Source: JAPLJC01 sp963697965 (GTDB lineage Bacteria; Desulfobacterota; Desulfobaccia; Desulfobaccales; 0-14-0-80-60-11). From it: 64,000 bases of DNA. The stretch spans positions 868,001 through 932,000 of the forward strand of contig OY969108.1 in NCBI GenBank assembly GCA_963697965.1. Reading direction: 5' to 3'. Both the position numbers and the translations under genes were made by a program. How positions within the stretch are numbered: the stretch's first letter is position 1; each line of letters opens with the position of its first letter. This document shows positions 8,376-17,562 of this stretch, in pieces. Under the pieces are notes generated by a model. It was not told where the DNA came from. It did no database searches and saw only the letters and a list, made by a program, of their open reading frames with translations.

Positions 8376-10874
8376 ATGCCTAAGCTCATTATCGATAATC
8401 GGCCCATTGAGGTCCCGGCCGGGACCAAGGTTATCGCGGCGGCCGAGAAGCTGGGGATCATGATCCCCCGGTTCTGTTACCACCCCGGCCTGGGCTCCTT
8501 TGGGGCCTGCCGGATGTGCGCCGTCAAGTTCCTGGAAGGGCCGGTGAAAGGCATCCAGATGAGCTGCATGGAAGACTCCCGGGACGGCATGGTGGTCTCG
8601 ACCACCGACCCCGAGGCCGTGGAGTTTCGCCGGTACGTCATCGAGTGGCTGATGATGAACCACCCGCTGGACTGCCCGGTGTGCGACGAAGGCGGCCACT
8701 GCCTGCTCCAGGACGAGACGATCTCCGGCGGCCACGGTATCCGGCGCTACCTGGGACCCAAGCGCACCTACCACGACCAGTACCTGGGGGCCTTCGTGCA
8801 GCACGAAATGAACCGCTGCATCCAGTGCTGGCGCTGCCGCAATTTTTACCAGGACTTCGCCGGGTACCGGGATTTCGGGGTCTTGCAGATCGCCAACCGC
8901 ATGTACTTCGGTCGCTATGAGGACGGGGCCCTGGAGAGCCCTTTTTCCGGCAACATCATCGACCTGTGCCCCACCGGGGTGCTCACCGACAAACCGGCCC
9001 GCTTCGTCGGCCGGCGTTGGGATTTCGAGCGGGCCCCGTCGGTGTGCCTCCATTGCTCCCTGGGCTGCAATACCACGGGGAGCGCCCGCTACCGGCAGAT
9101 GTGGCGCCAGGAAGGGCGCTTCCACGAAAAGGTGAACGGCTACTTCATCTGCGACCGGGGGCGGTACGGCTTCGCTTTCGAGAGCCACCAGGAGCGGCCC
9201 CGCCGGGCCAGGGTTTCGGGTAAGGAGGCGGAGTGGCCCGAAGCGGTAGCCGCGGCCGCAGCCAGGCTCAGCCGGATTGTCGAGAAACACGGCCCCGGGT
9301 CTGTCGCCTGCCTGGGCTCGGCCCGCAGCAGCCTGGAGGCCCAGGCGATGCTGAAACGATTTTGCCGGACCTTGGGCTGGAACGAGCCTCGCTACTTTAC
9401 CGTGCCTTCGCAAGAGCGAAAGGCCAGGGCCGCGGTTTCCCGGCTGGACGCCAGTCTGGCCGTGTCCCTGCGAGAGCTAGAAGAGGCGGACTTTATTCTG
9501 GTGGCCGGGGCCGACCCCGTGAACGAGGCCCCCATGCTGGCTTTAGCCCTGCGCCAGGCCTGGCGCAGGGGAGGCAAGGTCGCGGTCCTGGACGCGCGGC
9601 CGGTCAGTCTGCCCATTGAGTTTGAGCATTTGCCCGTTAACCCGGGGAATCTCAATGCAGCCCTGGGGGCGATGGCGGCCATGACGCTGGCTGCCCAAAA
9701 CCTGGAGGGTCTCGACTCCCCAGCCCGGGAGTTTCTTCAGGCCCTGCCCAGGGAATTTAGCCCGGATGCCGGCCTCAACGCCAGTCTGGCCTCCTTGGGG
9801 CAAAGACTGGGCCAAAGCAAAAGGCCAATGCTTATTTGCGGCACCGACGCGGTCCGGGAGTCCACCCCGGCCCTGGCCGCGGACCTGGTTCGGCTGCTGC
9901 GGGCCGCCGGCCTGAATGCCGGGCTATTTTACCTGCTGCCCGGGGCCAATGCCTTTGGCGCGGCGTTGTTGTCCCCGGAAGGGGAGGGTCTGGCTCCCCT
10001 GGTGGAAGCCCTGGAAACCGGCGCCATCAAGGCCCTGGTGGCGGTGGAGAGCGACCCCTGCTGGGACTACCCGGACCGGGAGCGGCTGCACCGTGCCCTG
10101 GAAAAGCTGGAATTGCTGGTGGCCCTGGACTTTCTGCCCTCAGCCACCCTGAAGCGGGCCGAGATAGTCTTGCCCACCCTCACCGTATTCGAGCGCACGC
10201 CCACCAGCTTCATCAATCAGGAGGGCCGCCTGCAACTGGCCCCGCCGGTGCACCTGGGCGGCAGTCCCCTGGCCCAGACCAGCCCGGAATTGCACCCGCC
10301 CCGGACCTTCCTGAGCCAGGTCCCCGGCGGCGATCCCCGGACGCCGGGGGAGATTTTACAGGAATTGGCTGCGGCCATGTCACCGCCGGTGACGCTGCCA
10401 GCCGCTGACCTTTGGGATTGGCTGAGCCGGGAGAATAGCGTTTTTGCCAATATTGCCAGTCTGTTCGAGCCGCCGGGAGCGCGGCTTCTTCCCGAGGCCC
10501 TTCCTGCCGGGGCCTATTCTCCGCCCGGAGCGCTGATCCCGGAGCCGCCCTCGCCGGACCACCTGGAGCTGCTCCTGGTGGACCTGACCTTCGGGACCGA
10601 AGAACTGGCCAGTTATTCCAAATTTATCCAGCAGGTGGAAGAAGCCCCGCGGCTCTCCATGCATCCTGACCAGGCGGCTAAATTGGGCCTGGCGGCTGGG
10701 GACCGGGTAGCTTTACGGCTCCCGGGGGGTGAACTGAGGGTGGGGCTCCAGGTGGCGCCAAATATGGCCACCGGGGTCATGGTGCTGCCTCGCCACCGGC
10801 AGTTAAACTGGCGCCTGGTTCCGGATTATCAGTTTCTGGTTTCTTGGGGCGATATCGTCAAGGTGGAAGGATGA
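8376..10874 (+). CDS. nuoG: NADH-quinone oxidoreductase subunit G
   Basis: The large iron-sulfur subunit. Ligands are easy to place: 2Fe-2S N1b at C34, C45, C48, C64; N5 at H96, C100, C103, C109; N4 at C148, C151, C154, C198; and the optional cluster N7 at C224, C227, C231, C259 (CLHCSLGC...FICDRG). Presence of N7 ties it to the E. coli/Thermus kind of NuoG. The C-terminal ~550 residues are a molybdopterin-oxidoreductase-like fold without visible cofactor residues, as expected. At 832 residues it is slightly shorter than the E. coli protein. Start ATG 8376; the stop overlaps the nuoH start by four bases. Confidence 0.93.
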   Translation: MPKLIIDNRPIEVPAGTKVIAAAEKLGIMIPRFCYHPGLGSFGACRMCAVKFLEGPVKGIQMSCMEDSRDGMVVSTTDPEAVEFRRYVIEWLMMNHPLDCPVCDEGGHCLLQDETISGGHGIRRYLGPKRTYHDQYLGAFVQHEMNRCIQCWRCRNFYQDFAGYRDFGVLQIANRMYFGRYEDGALESPFSGNIIDLCPTGVLTDKPARFVGRRWDFERAPSVCLHCSLGCNTTGSARYRQMWRQEGRFHEKVNGYFICDRGRYGFAFESHQERPRRARVSGKEAEWPEAVAAAAARLSRIVEKHGPGSVACLGSARSSLEAQAMLKRFCRTLGWNEPRYFTVPSQERKARAAVSRLDASLAVSLRELEEADFILVAGADPVNEAPMLALALRQAWRRGGKVAVLDARPVSLPIEFEHLPVNPGNLNAALGAMAAMTLAAQNLEGLDSPAREFLQALPREFSPDAGLNASLASLGQRLGQSKRPMLICGTDAVRESTPALAADLVRLLRAAGLNAGLFYLLPGANAFGAALLSPEGEGLAPLVEALETGAIKALVAVESDPCWDYPDRERLHRALEKLELLVALDFLPSATLKRAEIVLPTLTVFERTPTSFINQEGRLQLAPPVHLGGSPLAQTSPELHPPRTFLSQVPGGDPRTPGEILQELAAAMSPPVTLPAADLWDWLSRENSVFANIASLFEPPGARLLPEALPAGAYSPPGALIPEPPSPDHLELLLVDLTFGTEELASYSKFIQQVEEAPRLSMHPDQAAKLGLAAGDRVALRLPGGELRVGLQVAPNMATGVMVLPRHRQLNWRLVPDYQFLVSWGDIVKVEG

Positions 10875-11869
10875 TGTCGGTCTGGGCCCTGGGCATAATC
10901 ATCTTGATCGTCAAGCTCCTGGTGGTGCTGGTGGTCCTCTTGTTGCTGGCTGCCTATTTGATCTACGTGGAGCGCCGCCTGCTGGGGTTCATGCAACTGC
11001 GGTTGGGTCCTAATCGGGCCGGGTTCCAGGGGCTTTTGCAGCCCCTCGCCGACGCAGTCAAACTGCTGGCCAAGGAAGATTTCATCCCCTCCGGGGCTGA
11101 CCGGGTCATCTTTCTGTATGCCCCGGCAGTGGTGGCGGGGACGGCGCTGCTCGTTTTCGCGGTGGTGCCCTTTGCCCGGGGCTGGACCTTCCGGGGTCAG
11201 GAGATCCCCGGGGTGGTCAGCGACCTCAATGTCGGCCTGCTTTTCGTCCTGGCGCTCTCGTCCATCGCGGTCTATGGAGTGGCGCTGGGTGGCTGGGCCT
11301 CCAACTCCAAGTTTGCCCTGCTGGGAGCCATCCGGGCCGCGGCCCAGATGATCAGCTATGAACTCTCCCTGGGCCTGTCCCTGGTGCCGGTAGTGATGCT
11401 GGCCCATTCTTTTTCCCTGGTGGACATCGTTGAGAAGCAGGCGCGGTTGCCATTTATCATCTTGCAGCCGCTGGCCTTTCTGATTTTTTTCGTTAGCGCC
11501 GTGGCCGAGATGAAGCGTATCCCCTTCGATCTGCCCGAGGCGGAAAACGAGTTGGTGGCCGGCTATCACACGGAATACAGCGGCATGCGCTTTGGGCTCT
11601 ATTTTTTGGGGGAATACGTCAACATGGTGGTCCTGGGGGCCCTGGTGGCGGTCTTCTTCCTGGGCGGCTGGGGGGGGCCGTGGCTGCCCCCGCTCGTTTG
11701 GTTCCTGATCAAGGTTTCCCTGGTGGTCTTCGCCATCATCTGGATCCGGGCCACTTATCCGCGGTTGCGCTACGACCAGCTGATGGAATTCGGCTGGAAG
11801 ATTTTGATTCCGCTGGCGCTGCTGAATATCATCATCACCGGGGGCGCCATGCTGGCCCTGGGGCTGTAA
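10871..11869 (+). CDS. nuoH: NADH-quinone oxidoreductase subunit H
   Basis: The membrane subunit at the quinone channel. About eight transmembrane segments; conserved loops VERRLLGFMQLRLGPNRAG, ADAVKLLAKEDFIP and KRIPFDLPEAENELVAGYHTEYSGM carry the charged residues typical of NuoH. The ATG at 10871 overlaps the nuoG stop (ATGA arrangement), so translation is coupled. 332 residues, normal length. A gap of 87 bases then leads to the methyltransferase rather than directly to nuoI. Confidence 0.94.
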   Translation: MMSVWALGIIILIVKLLVVLVVLLLLAAYLIYVERRLLGFMQLRLGPNRAGFQGLLQPLADAVKLLAKEDFIPSGADRVIFLYAPAVVAGTALLVFAVVPFARGWTFRGQEIPGVVSDLNVGLLFVLALSSIAVYGVALGGWASNSKFALLGAIRAAAQMISYELSLGLSLVPVVMLAHSFSLVDIVEKQARLPFIILQPLAFLIFFVSAVAEMKRIPFDLPEAENELVAGYHTEYSGMRFGLYFLGEYVNMVVLGALVAVFFLGGWGGPWLPPLVWFLIKVSLVVFAIIWIRATYPRLRYDQLMEFGWKILIPLALLNIIITGGAMLALGL

Positions 11870-11956
11870 GGCGGCCTCCCGGCCACCCCTGGTAAGGCGC
11901 TTGGAAAAAAAGCCTCCGGCCAAGGCAGAACTTCAGATGGTGCAAAGGAGGGTTGA

Positions 11957-12553
11957 ATGATCCAGACCCCGGATGCCCCTATAACCAGGCCGCCTGGCGC
12001 TGGCAAAAGCAGCTTCGACCTCATCGAACCGGAAAAGCTCCTAAGGGAGCTGCCCCTGAGGAATGACATGCTCTTCCTGGACCTGGGCTGTGGCGCCGGC
12101 AACTACACCCTGGCGGTGGCCGAAGCCATCGGCAAACATGGAGTCGTCGTGGCCCTGGACCTATGGCAGGAGGGCATTGAGACCCTGGAAGAGCGGGCCG
12201 CGGCCGTCGGCCGCAACAATCTCCGGCCCCTTAAGGTGGATATCAGCCAGCCGTTGCCCCTGGGCGACGCCAGCTTCGACCTCTGCCTGATGGCCACCGT
12301 GTTGCACGATCTGGTGGAATCCGGGAGCGCCGCCGGGGCCCTCAAGGAAGCCCAACGGGTGCTCAAGCCCGGGGGCACCCTGGCCATCGTGGAGTTTGAC
12401 AAGGTGGCCGGTCCGCCGGGGCCGCCCCTCGGGATTCGGCTGACTCCGGAGGAAGTGGAAAACCTGGCTGCCCCCTATGGTTTCAGAAAGAGCCGGATGG
12501 CCAGGGTTGGACCCTATAACTACCTGCTCCTCTTCACCAACGGGGAGATCTAG
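11957..12553 (+). CDS. Class I SAM-dependent methyltransferase inside the nuo operon
   Basis: A small Rossmann-fold methyltransferase. Motif I is FLDLGCGAGNYTLAVAEAIG (~residues 36-55), followed by VVALDLWQEGIETLEE, the acidic loop DASFDLCLMATVLHDLVE and post-motif LKPGGTLAIVEF. It looks like a Methyltransf_11/25-type enzyme; the substrate is unknown. It has its own strong ribosome site (AAGGAGG just before ATG 11957) and sits between nuoH and nuoI in the same direction with a 15-base gap to nuoI, so it is co-transcribed. It may modify a quinone, a small molecule or a complex I subunit; no motif in the sequence decides this. Confidence 0.85.
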   Translation: MIQTPDAPITRPPGAGKSSFDLIEPEKLLRELPLRNDMLFLDLGCGAGNYTLAVAEAIGKHGVVVALDLWQEGIETLEERAAAVGRNNLRPLKVDISQPLPLGDASFDLCLMATVLHDLVESGSAAGALKEAQRVLKPGGTLAIVEFDKVAGPPGPPLGIRLTPEEVENLAAPYGFRKSRMARVGPYNYLLLFTNGEI

Positions 12554-12568
12554 ATTTGCGGAGGCTCC

Positions 12569-13144
12569 ATGACGGAAGTTAAAGACCCCGGGCGGGGCCG
12601 GTTAAGCCCCTGGAGCGTGGCCCTTCGAGGCCTCGCCGGCCTGTGGGGCGGCCTGGCCATGGTGCTGCGCCACCTGGGGCGGCGGCCGGTCACCGAGCAA
12701 TACCCGGAGTATAAGCGGTTCCTGCCGGAGCGCACCCGGGCCCGCATTATTCTGACCCGGGATCCGGACGGCGAGGAACGCTGCGTGGCCTGTTTTCTCT
12801 GCTCCGGGGTTTGCCCCACCAGTTGCATCTCCATGGAGTGTGGAGAGCGCCAGGATGGCCGCCGTTATGCCCCCTGGTTTCGCATCAATTTTGCCCGCTG
12901 CATTTACTGCGGTTTGTGCGAGGAGGCTTGTCCCACCCTGGCTATCCAGCTCACCCCCTTCTATGAGTTTTGCGAGGCCGATATCCTGGCCATGGTGGCG
13001 GAGAAGAAAGACCTGCTGGTGGCCCACGGCGGCAAGAATCTCGAATACAACTTCTACCGTTTTGCCGGGGTAGCCATGGTGGGCGGCAAGGGCAGCCACA
13101 TCCAGGAGGCCCCCCCGGTGGACCTCAAGAGCAACCTGCCCTGA
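12569..13144 (+). CDS. nuoI: NADH-quinone oxidoreductase subunit I (two 4Fe-4S)
   Basis: The ferredoxin-like subunit carrying clusters N6a and N6b on the way to N2. Two CX2CX2CX3C sets are present: C72, C75, C78, C82 (RCVACFLCSGVCP) and C111, C114, C117, C121 (RCIYCGLCEEACP). The N-terminal amphipathic stretch AGLWGGLAMVLRHL fits membrane apposition. 191 residues. ATG 12569 follows a GGAG site, and the gene starts 15 bases after the methyltransferase. Confidence 0.94.
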   Translation: MTEVKDPGRGRLSPWSVALRGLAGLWGGLAMVLRHLGRRPVTEQYPEYKRFLPERTRARIILTRDPDGEERCVACFLCSGVCPTSCISMECGERQDGRRYAPWFRINFARCIYCGLCEEACPTLAIQLTPFYEFCEADILAMVAEKKDLLVAHGGKNLEYNFYRFAGVAMVGGKGSHIQEAPPVDLKSNLP

Positions 13145-13168
13145 GGGATGGGCTTTGAGGCAATGGTG

Positions 13169-13663
13169 ATGAATCCTTACGCCGGCATCTTCTATATTCT
13201 GGCCGCGGTAATCCTTTTGTCCACCGGCCTGGCCGTCACCCGGCGCAACCTGATGCACGCCATTGTTTACCTGGTGCTGTCTTTTTCCGGCACGGCGCTG
13301 CTCTTTTATCTGTTGGGGGCCCCGTTTCTGGCGGCCCTGGAGGTGATCATTTACGCCGGGGCCATCATGGTGCTGTTTCTGTTCATTGTCATGATGCTGG
13401 AGATCCGGCCGGCGGAATTGCCTTTGGGCTCCTACCTTCGCCAATGGCTGCCCGCCGTGGTCTTGGGCGCCCTTAGTCTGGCGGTCCTGGTCCTGATTAT
13501 CTTTAAATCCGGCGGGGACCTGCCGCTGCCGTTGGCCGCGGCGTCTCCCCTGGAATTCGGGCGATTTTTGTTCCAGAGTTACTGGTTTTCGGTGGAGATT
13601 GTTTCCTTTCTGCTCTTGGTGGCCCTGGTGGGGGCGCTGTATCTGGGAAAGAGAGAAGGGTAG
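13169..13663 (+). CDS. nuoJ: NADH-quinone oxidoreductase subunit J
   Basis: A membrane subunit with five hydrophobic segments. The conserved pattern FLAALEVIIYAGAIMVLFLFIVMML identifies NuoJ. The frame is open from ATG 13148, but the ribosome site GAGG at 13157-13160 has ideal spacing to ATG 13169 (MNPYAGIFY), which I prefer. The product is ~164 residues. It follows nuoI by a few bases. Confidence 0.9.
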   Translation: MNPYAGIFYILAAVILLSTGLAVTRRNLMHAIVYLVLSFSGTALLFYLLGAPFLAALEVIIYAGAIMVLFLFIVMMLEIRPAELPLGSYLRQWLPAVVLGALSLAVLVLIIFKSGGDLPLPLAAASPLEFGRFLFQSYWFSVEIVSFLLLVALVGALYLGKREG

Positions 13664-13729
13664 GGGCATACCTTAGGGTGCGCCCCCGGACCGGGGGAGG
13701 ACGCCCAGGTCTGCCTCTCCGGGAAAATT

Positions 13730-14041
13730 ATGAATACCATTGTCCCTTATAGTTACGTGCTGGTTCTGGCCGGGGCCGTGTTTTTCCTGGGGGCGGCCTG
13801 TGCGGTGGCCCGGCGCTCGCTGGTGATGATCCTCATCGGCGTGGAGGTGATGCTGAACGCCGCCGGAATAGCCCTGGTAGCCGCTTCCTTGCGCTGGCAG
13901 CAACTGGAGGGCCAGGCGCTGGTGATCTTCATTATGTGCGTGGCCGCGGCCGAAGTGGCCGTGGGCTTGGCCCTCATCGTCTATTCCCAGCGGCGCACCG
14001 GCACCCTGGATGCCGACCGCTACAGTCTGCTGAAGGGTTGA
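13730..14041 (+). CDS. nuoK: NADH-quinone oxidoreductase subunit K
   Basis: The small three-helix antiporter-like subunit, 103 residues. Conserved glutamates are seen in LIGVEVMLNAAGIAL and in AAAEVAVGLALIV, the two positions tied to proton transfer in this family. Start ATG 13730. The 66 bases before it contain a GC hairpin (CCCCCGG/CCGGGGG) after nuoJ. The stop is one base before the nuoL GTG start. Confidence 0.93.
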   Translation: MNTIVPYSYVLVLAGAVFFLGAACAVARRSLVMILIGVEVMLNAAGIALVAASLRWQQLEGQALVIFIMCVAAAEVAVGLALIVYSQRRTGTLDADRYSLLKG

Positions 14042-14042
14042 C

Positions 14043-16016
14043 GTGGAAACTGTCCTCTTACTTCTCTTGCTTTTGCCCCTGGGCGGCTTCGTGATCAACG
14101 CCATCTTGGGCCGTTTGCTGCCCCGGCGGGCGGTGGAGACGGTGGCCTGCGCCGCGGTCCTGGGGGCCCTGGCCTGTGCCGTGGCGGCCCTGGTCCTGGC
14201 CTCCGACCGGGCCCACGACTTCACCTTCTGCCAGTGGTTCCAGGCCGGAGAATTCACCACGGCCATGAACGTCCATTATGATCCCCTGGCCGCGGTCATG
14301 GCGCTGATGGTCACCTTCGTGGCGAGCATTATCCACCTTTATTCCGCCGGCTTCATGCGGGAGGACGCCGATTACGTCCGCTATTTTTGCTATTTGAACC
14401 TATTTGTCTTCGCCATGCTGGTAATTACCACCGCCAACAGCCTCATTTTCGTTTACCTGGGCTGGGAGGGGGTGGGCTTTTGCTCCTATGCCCTGATCGG
14501 GTTTTGGTATAAAGACGAAGCCAACGCCAATGCCGGTCGCAAGGCCTTCATCTGCACCCGCATCGGCGACATCGCCTTCGGCGTGGCCCTGGGCCTTTTC
14601 TTCGTCCATTTCGGCAATTTTTCCATCACCTATATCAATAGCCATGCCGCCGCACTCAGTCCCACCCTGGCCACTATCCTGGCCTTGCTGCTGCTTATGG
14701 CCGCGCTGGGCAAATCGGCGCAACTGCCTCTGACGGTATGGTTGCCGGACGCCATGGCCGGGCCCACGCCGGTCTCGGCCCTGATTCATGCAGCCACCAT
14801 GGTCACTGCCGGCACTTACCTGCTCATGCGGCTCTTCCCGTTAATCCTGCTCTCTCCCCCGGCCATGCTGATCATTGCCGCGGTGGGCTCCATCACCGCG
14901 CTGTACGCCTCTTTTGCGGCCCTGGCTCAATGGGACATCAAGAAGATGCTGGCCTACTCCACCATCAGCCAGGTGGGTTACATGTTTCTGGCGGTGGGCG
15001 CCGGCGACATTGTGGGCGGCCTCTTCCACCTGGTGTCCCACGCCTTCTTCAAGTCGCTGCTCTTTTTGGTGGCGGGGATAGTCATCCAGGCCCTGGACGA
15101 GGAGCACAACATCTTCCGCATGGGCTCGCTTAGGAGATGCCTGCCCATGGCTTACTGGCTCTTTCTGATCGGCGCCATTTCCCTGAGCGCCTTCCCGCTG
15201 CTGGGCGGCTACTTCAGCAAAGACCGCATCCTGCTGGCTACCTTCATCCATCCCGGGGAGGCTTATAAGATCTTCTGGCTGCTGGGCCTGGTGGCGGCTT
15301 TCTTGACGCCCCTGTACACCTTCCGGGTATTCTTCGTGGCCTTTCCTGACCGGCCGGACGGCCGCCGCCCCGAAGAAATCCACCCCACTCCCAGGTTCAT
15401 GGCCTGGATTCTGTGGCCCCTGGCGGTGTGCGCCCTGGTGGACGGCCTGTTAAACCTCCCCGGGGGCTATGGCAAGGATTTTCTGGGGAACTATCTGGCT
15501 GTCGTCCCCGGGGCCCGGCCGGACCTGGGGGCTCCCCCGGGAACGGAATGGGCCTTGGGAATTGCCAGCGGCTCGATCGTGGTGGTTTCCCTGGCCCTGG
15601 CCTATATGCTTTATCGCCGCCGGCCGGCCCGGGAACCGGCCCTGGAAGGCTATTGGGGACTCCTGTTTTCCGGCTTTTACCTGGACCGGCTCTACCAGTC
15701 GATTTTCGTCCGCCCCTATCAAAGGGCGGCCCTTTTTCTCTGGCGGCAGGTGGATGACCCCTACGATCAGCAAGTCATCGTCGGCGGCGCCCGTGCCCTC
15801 TTTCGCCCTTACCGCGCCATGGCCGCCTTCCTGTGGGTCAAGGTTGACGAAATCTTCCTGGACGACGGGGCGGTCAAGGGCGCCGAGGGCCTGGTGACCG
15901 TCTCCCGGGGCCTGGGGCATTGGACCACGGGGCGGCTGTCCACCTATCTGGGGATGTTGTTCCTGGGCCTGACCATCTTCTTTGTGGCGGTGGGCCTGGG
16001 TTGGTACCTGTGGTAA
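14043..16016 (+). CDS. nuoL: NADH-quinone oxidoreductase subunit L
   Basis: The distal antiporter-like proton-pumping subunit. Typical segments include GWEGVGFCSYALIGFWY, WLPDAMAGPTPVSALIHAATMVTAG and DIKKMLAYSTISQVGYMF, with the key lysines and histidines of the half-channels. About 16 membrane segments, including a long C-terminal lateral helix region; 657 residues is a normal length. GTG start at 14043 directly after the nuoK stop, with AAGGG upstream, indicating coupling. Confidence 0.94.
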   Translation: METVLLLLLLLPLGGFVINAILGRLLPRRAVETVACAAVLGALACAVAALVLASDRAHDFTFCQWFQAGEFTTAMNVHYDPLAAVMALMVTFVASIIHLYSAGFMREDADYVRYFCYLNLFVFAMLVITTANSLIFVYLGWEGVGFCSYALIGFWYKDEANANAGRKAFICTRIGDIAFGVALGLFFVHFGNFSITYINSHAAALSPTLATILALLLLMAALGKSAQLPLTVWLPDAMAGPTPVSALIHAATMVTAGTYLLMRLFPLILLSPPAMLIIAAVGSITALYASFAALAQWDIKKMLAYSTISQVGYMFLAVGAGDIVGGLFHLVSHAFFKSLLFLVAGIVIQALDEEHNIFRMGSLRRCLPMAYWLFLIGAISLSAFPLLGGYFSKDRILLATFIHPGEAYKIFWLLGLVAAFLTPLYTFRVFFVAFPDRPDGRRPEEIHPTPRFMAWILWPLAVCALVDGLLNLPGGYGKDFLGNYLAVVPGARPDLGAPPGTEWALGIASGSIVVVSLALAYMLYRRRPAREPALEGYWGLLFSGFYLDRLYQSIFVRPYQRAALFLWRQVDDPYDQQVIVGGARALFRPYRAMAAFLWVKVDEIFLDDGAVKGAEGLVTVSRGLGHWTTGRLSTYLGMLFLGLTIFFVAVGLGWYLW

Positions 16017-16029
16017 CGGAGGTCTGAAT

Positions 16030-17538
16030 ATGCACCAATTCCCAATGCTTTCCATCATCATCTTCTGGCCGCTTCTGGGAAGCTTTGCCGCCCTGGCGGC
16101 CCATCGCAACCCCCGCCTGGTTCGCTGGCTCAGCCTGGGGGTGACCCTGGTGGAGTTAGGATTGGTGGCATCCCTGCTTTTTAGGGGTCTGACGCCCCAC
16201 TCTAGTCCTCTGGGGTCCTGGCTGCTGGTAGAGGACTATCCCTGGATCGCCTGGCTGGGGGCCCGCTACAGCCTGGGATTGGACGGCATCAGCCTGACCC
16301 TGGTTACGCTCACCGCCTTTATCAACGTCTTTTGTATCCTCATCTCCTGGGAGGCCATCCAGGAAAAGGTGGGGTCTTTCTTTTTCTTTATCCTATTTTT
16401 GGAAGGGACTCTGGTCGGACTCTTTTTGGCTAACGATCTGCTGCTCTTTTATCTCTTTTGGGAAATCCAGATCATCCCCATGTTCTTCCTGGTGGGCATC
16501 TGGGGCCACCAAAACCGGTTGCACGCCTCCATCAAGTTCCTCCTCTACACCCTGGCTGGCAGCCTGTTGATGCTCATCGCCCTCATCGCCCTTTATGTCA
16601 TCCATGGACAGCAGACCGGGGTCTACACCTTTTCGGTGTATCAGTTGTTGCAGCACCGGCCCCTGGGGCGCACCACCGAAATCCTGTTGTTCGCCGCATT
16701 TTTATTGGCCTTCGGCATCAAAATTCCCCTGATTCCGGTGCATACCTGGCTGCCGGACACCCATACCGAGGCGCCCACCGCCGGCAGCGTGGACCTGGCG
16801 GGACTCCTGCTAAAGACCGGGGCCTATGCCTTGTTTCGGTTCGCCATGCCGCTCTTTCCCAACGCCACCCAGCTCTTTGAGCCGCTGCTGCTATTCTTGG
16901 GAGTGGGCGGGCTCTTCTATGCCGCCTGGGTCGCCCTGGCCCAAACCGACATCAAGCGGCTGGTGGCCTATTCCAGCATCTCCCACATGGCCTTAATGGT
17001 CATCGCTCTGGTCATCTGGAACTCCATCACCCTGAGCGGCGCCCTGCTGCAAATGGTCAACCATGGTGTGACCACGTCGGCCCTGTTCATCATGGTCGGT
17101 ATGCTGGACGAGCGCATCCATTCCCGGGATTTCGCCGTACTTGGGGGGCTGTGGAGCAAAATGCCGATGTTCAGCGCCTTTTTCCTGTTTTTCGCGTTGT
17201 CGTCTCTGGGCCTGCCCGGCCTCAATAATTTCGTCGGAGAGCTGCTGATCCTGGTGGGTGTCTTCCAGGCCAGACCGGTGATCGCCATTTTGGGTTTTAT
17301 GGGCATGGTCTTTGGGGTGATTTACATCTTGAGGATGGTTAAGGATGCCATCTTTGGCGAACCTCGGGCCGAGCACGTCCTCTGGGACGTGAACTTCAGG
17401 GAGATCGTCATTTTGGGGAGCCTGGCCCTGGCGGTGCTCTTCATCGGGCTGCACCCCGGACCGCTGCTCCACCTGCTGGAACCATCGGTTACGGCCATGG
17501 TGCAGCAACACGCCACCCAGTTGGCCTGGCTGCCCTGA
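16030..17538 (+). CDS. nuoM: NADH-quinone oxidoreductase subunit M
   Basis: Antiporter-like subunit between L and N. Motifs: FYLFWEIQIIPMFFLVGIWG with the essential Glu, PLIPVHTWLPDTHTEAPTAG, and DIKRLVAYSSISHMALM. Fourteen or so membrane segments, 502 residues. ATG 16030 has GGAGG seven bases upstream and lies 13 bases after nuoL. Confidence 0.94.
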   Translation: MHQFPMLSIIIFWPLLGSFAALAAHRNPRLVRWLSLGVTLVELGLVASLLFRGLTPHSSPLGSWLLVEDYPWIAWLGARYSLGLDGISLTLVTLTAFINVFCILISWEAIQEKVGSFFFFILFLEGTLVGLFLANDLLLFYLFWEIQIIPMFFLVGIWGHQNRLHASIKFLLYTLAGSLLMLIALIALYVIHGQQTGVYTFSVYQLLQHRPLGRTTEILLFAAFLLAFGIKIPLIPVHTWLPDTHTEAPTAGSVDLAGLLLKTGAYALFRFAMPLFPNATQLFEPLLLFLGVGGLFYAAWVALAQTDIKRLVAYSSISHMALMVIALVIWNSITLSGALLQMVNHGVTTSALFIMVGMLDERIHSRDFAVLGGLWSKMPMFSAFFLFFALSSLGLPGLNNFVGELLILVGVFQARPVIAILGFMGMVFGVIYILRMVKDAIFGEPRAEHVLWDVNFREIVILGSLALAVLFIGLHPGPLLHLLEPSVTAMVQQHATQLAWLP

Positions 17539-17562
17539 TAGAAATTTTGGAGGTAATACCTT

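Noticed and set aside
7329..9413. Long minus-strand open frame opposite nuoF and nuoG
   Set aside because: It is a high-GC shadow: the plus strand holds well-conserved cluster motifs, while the minus product is Pro/Gly/His-rich without any domain.
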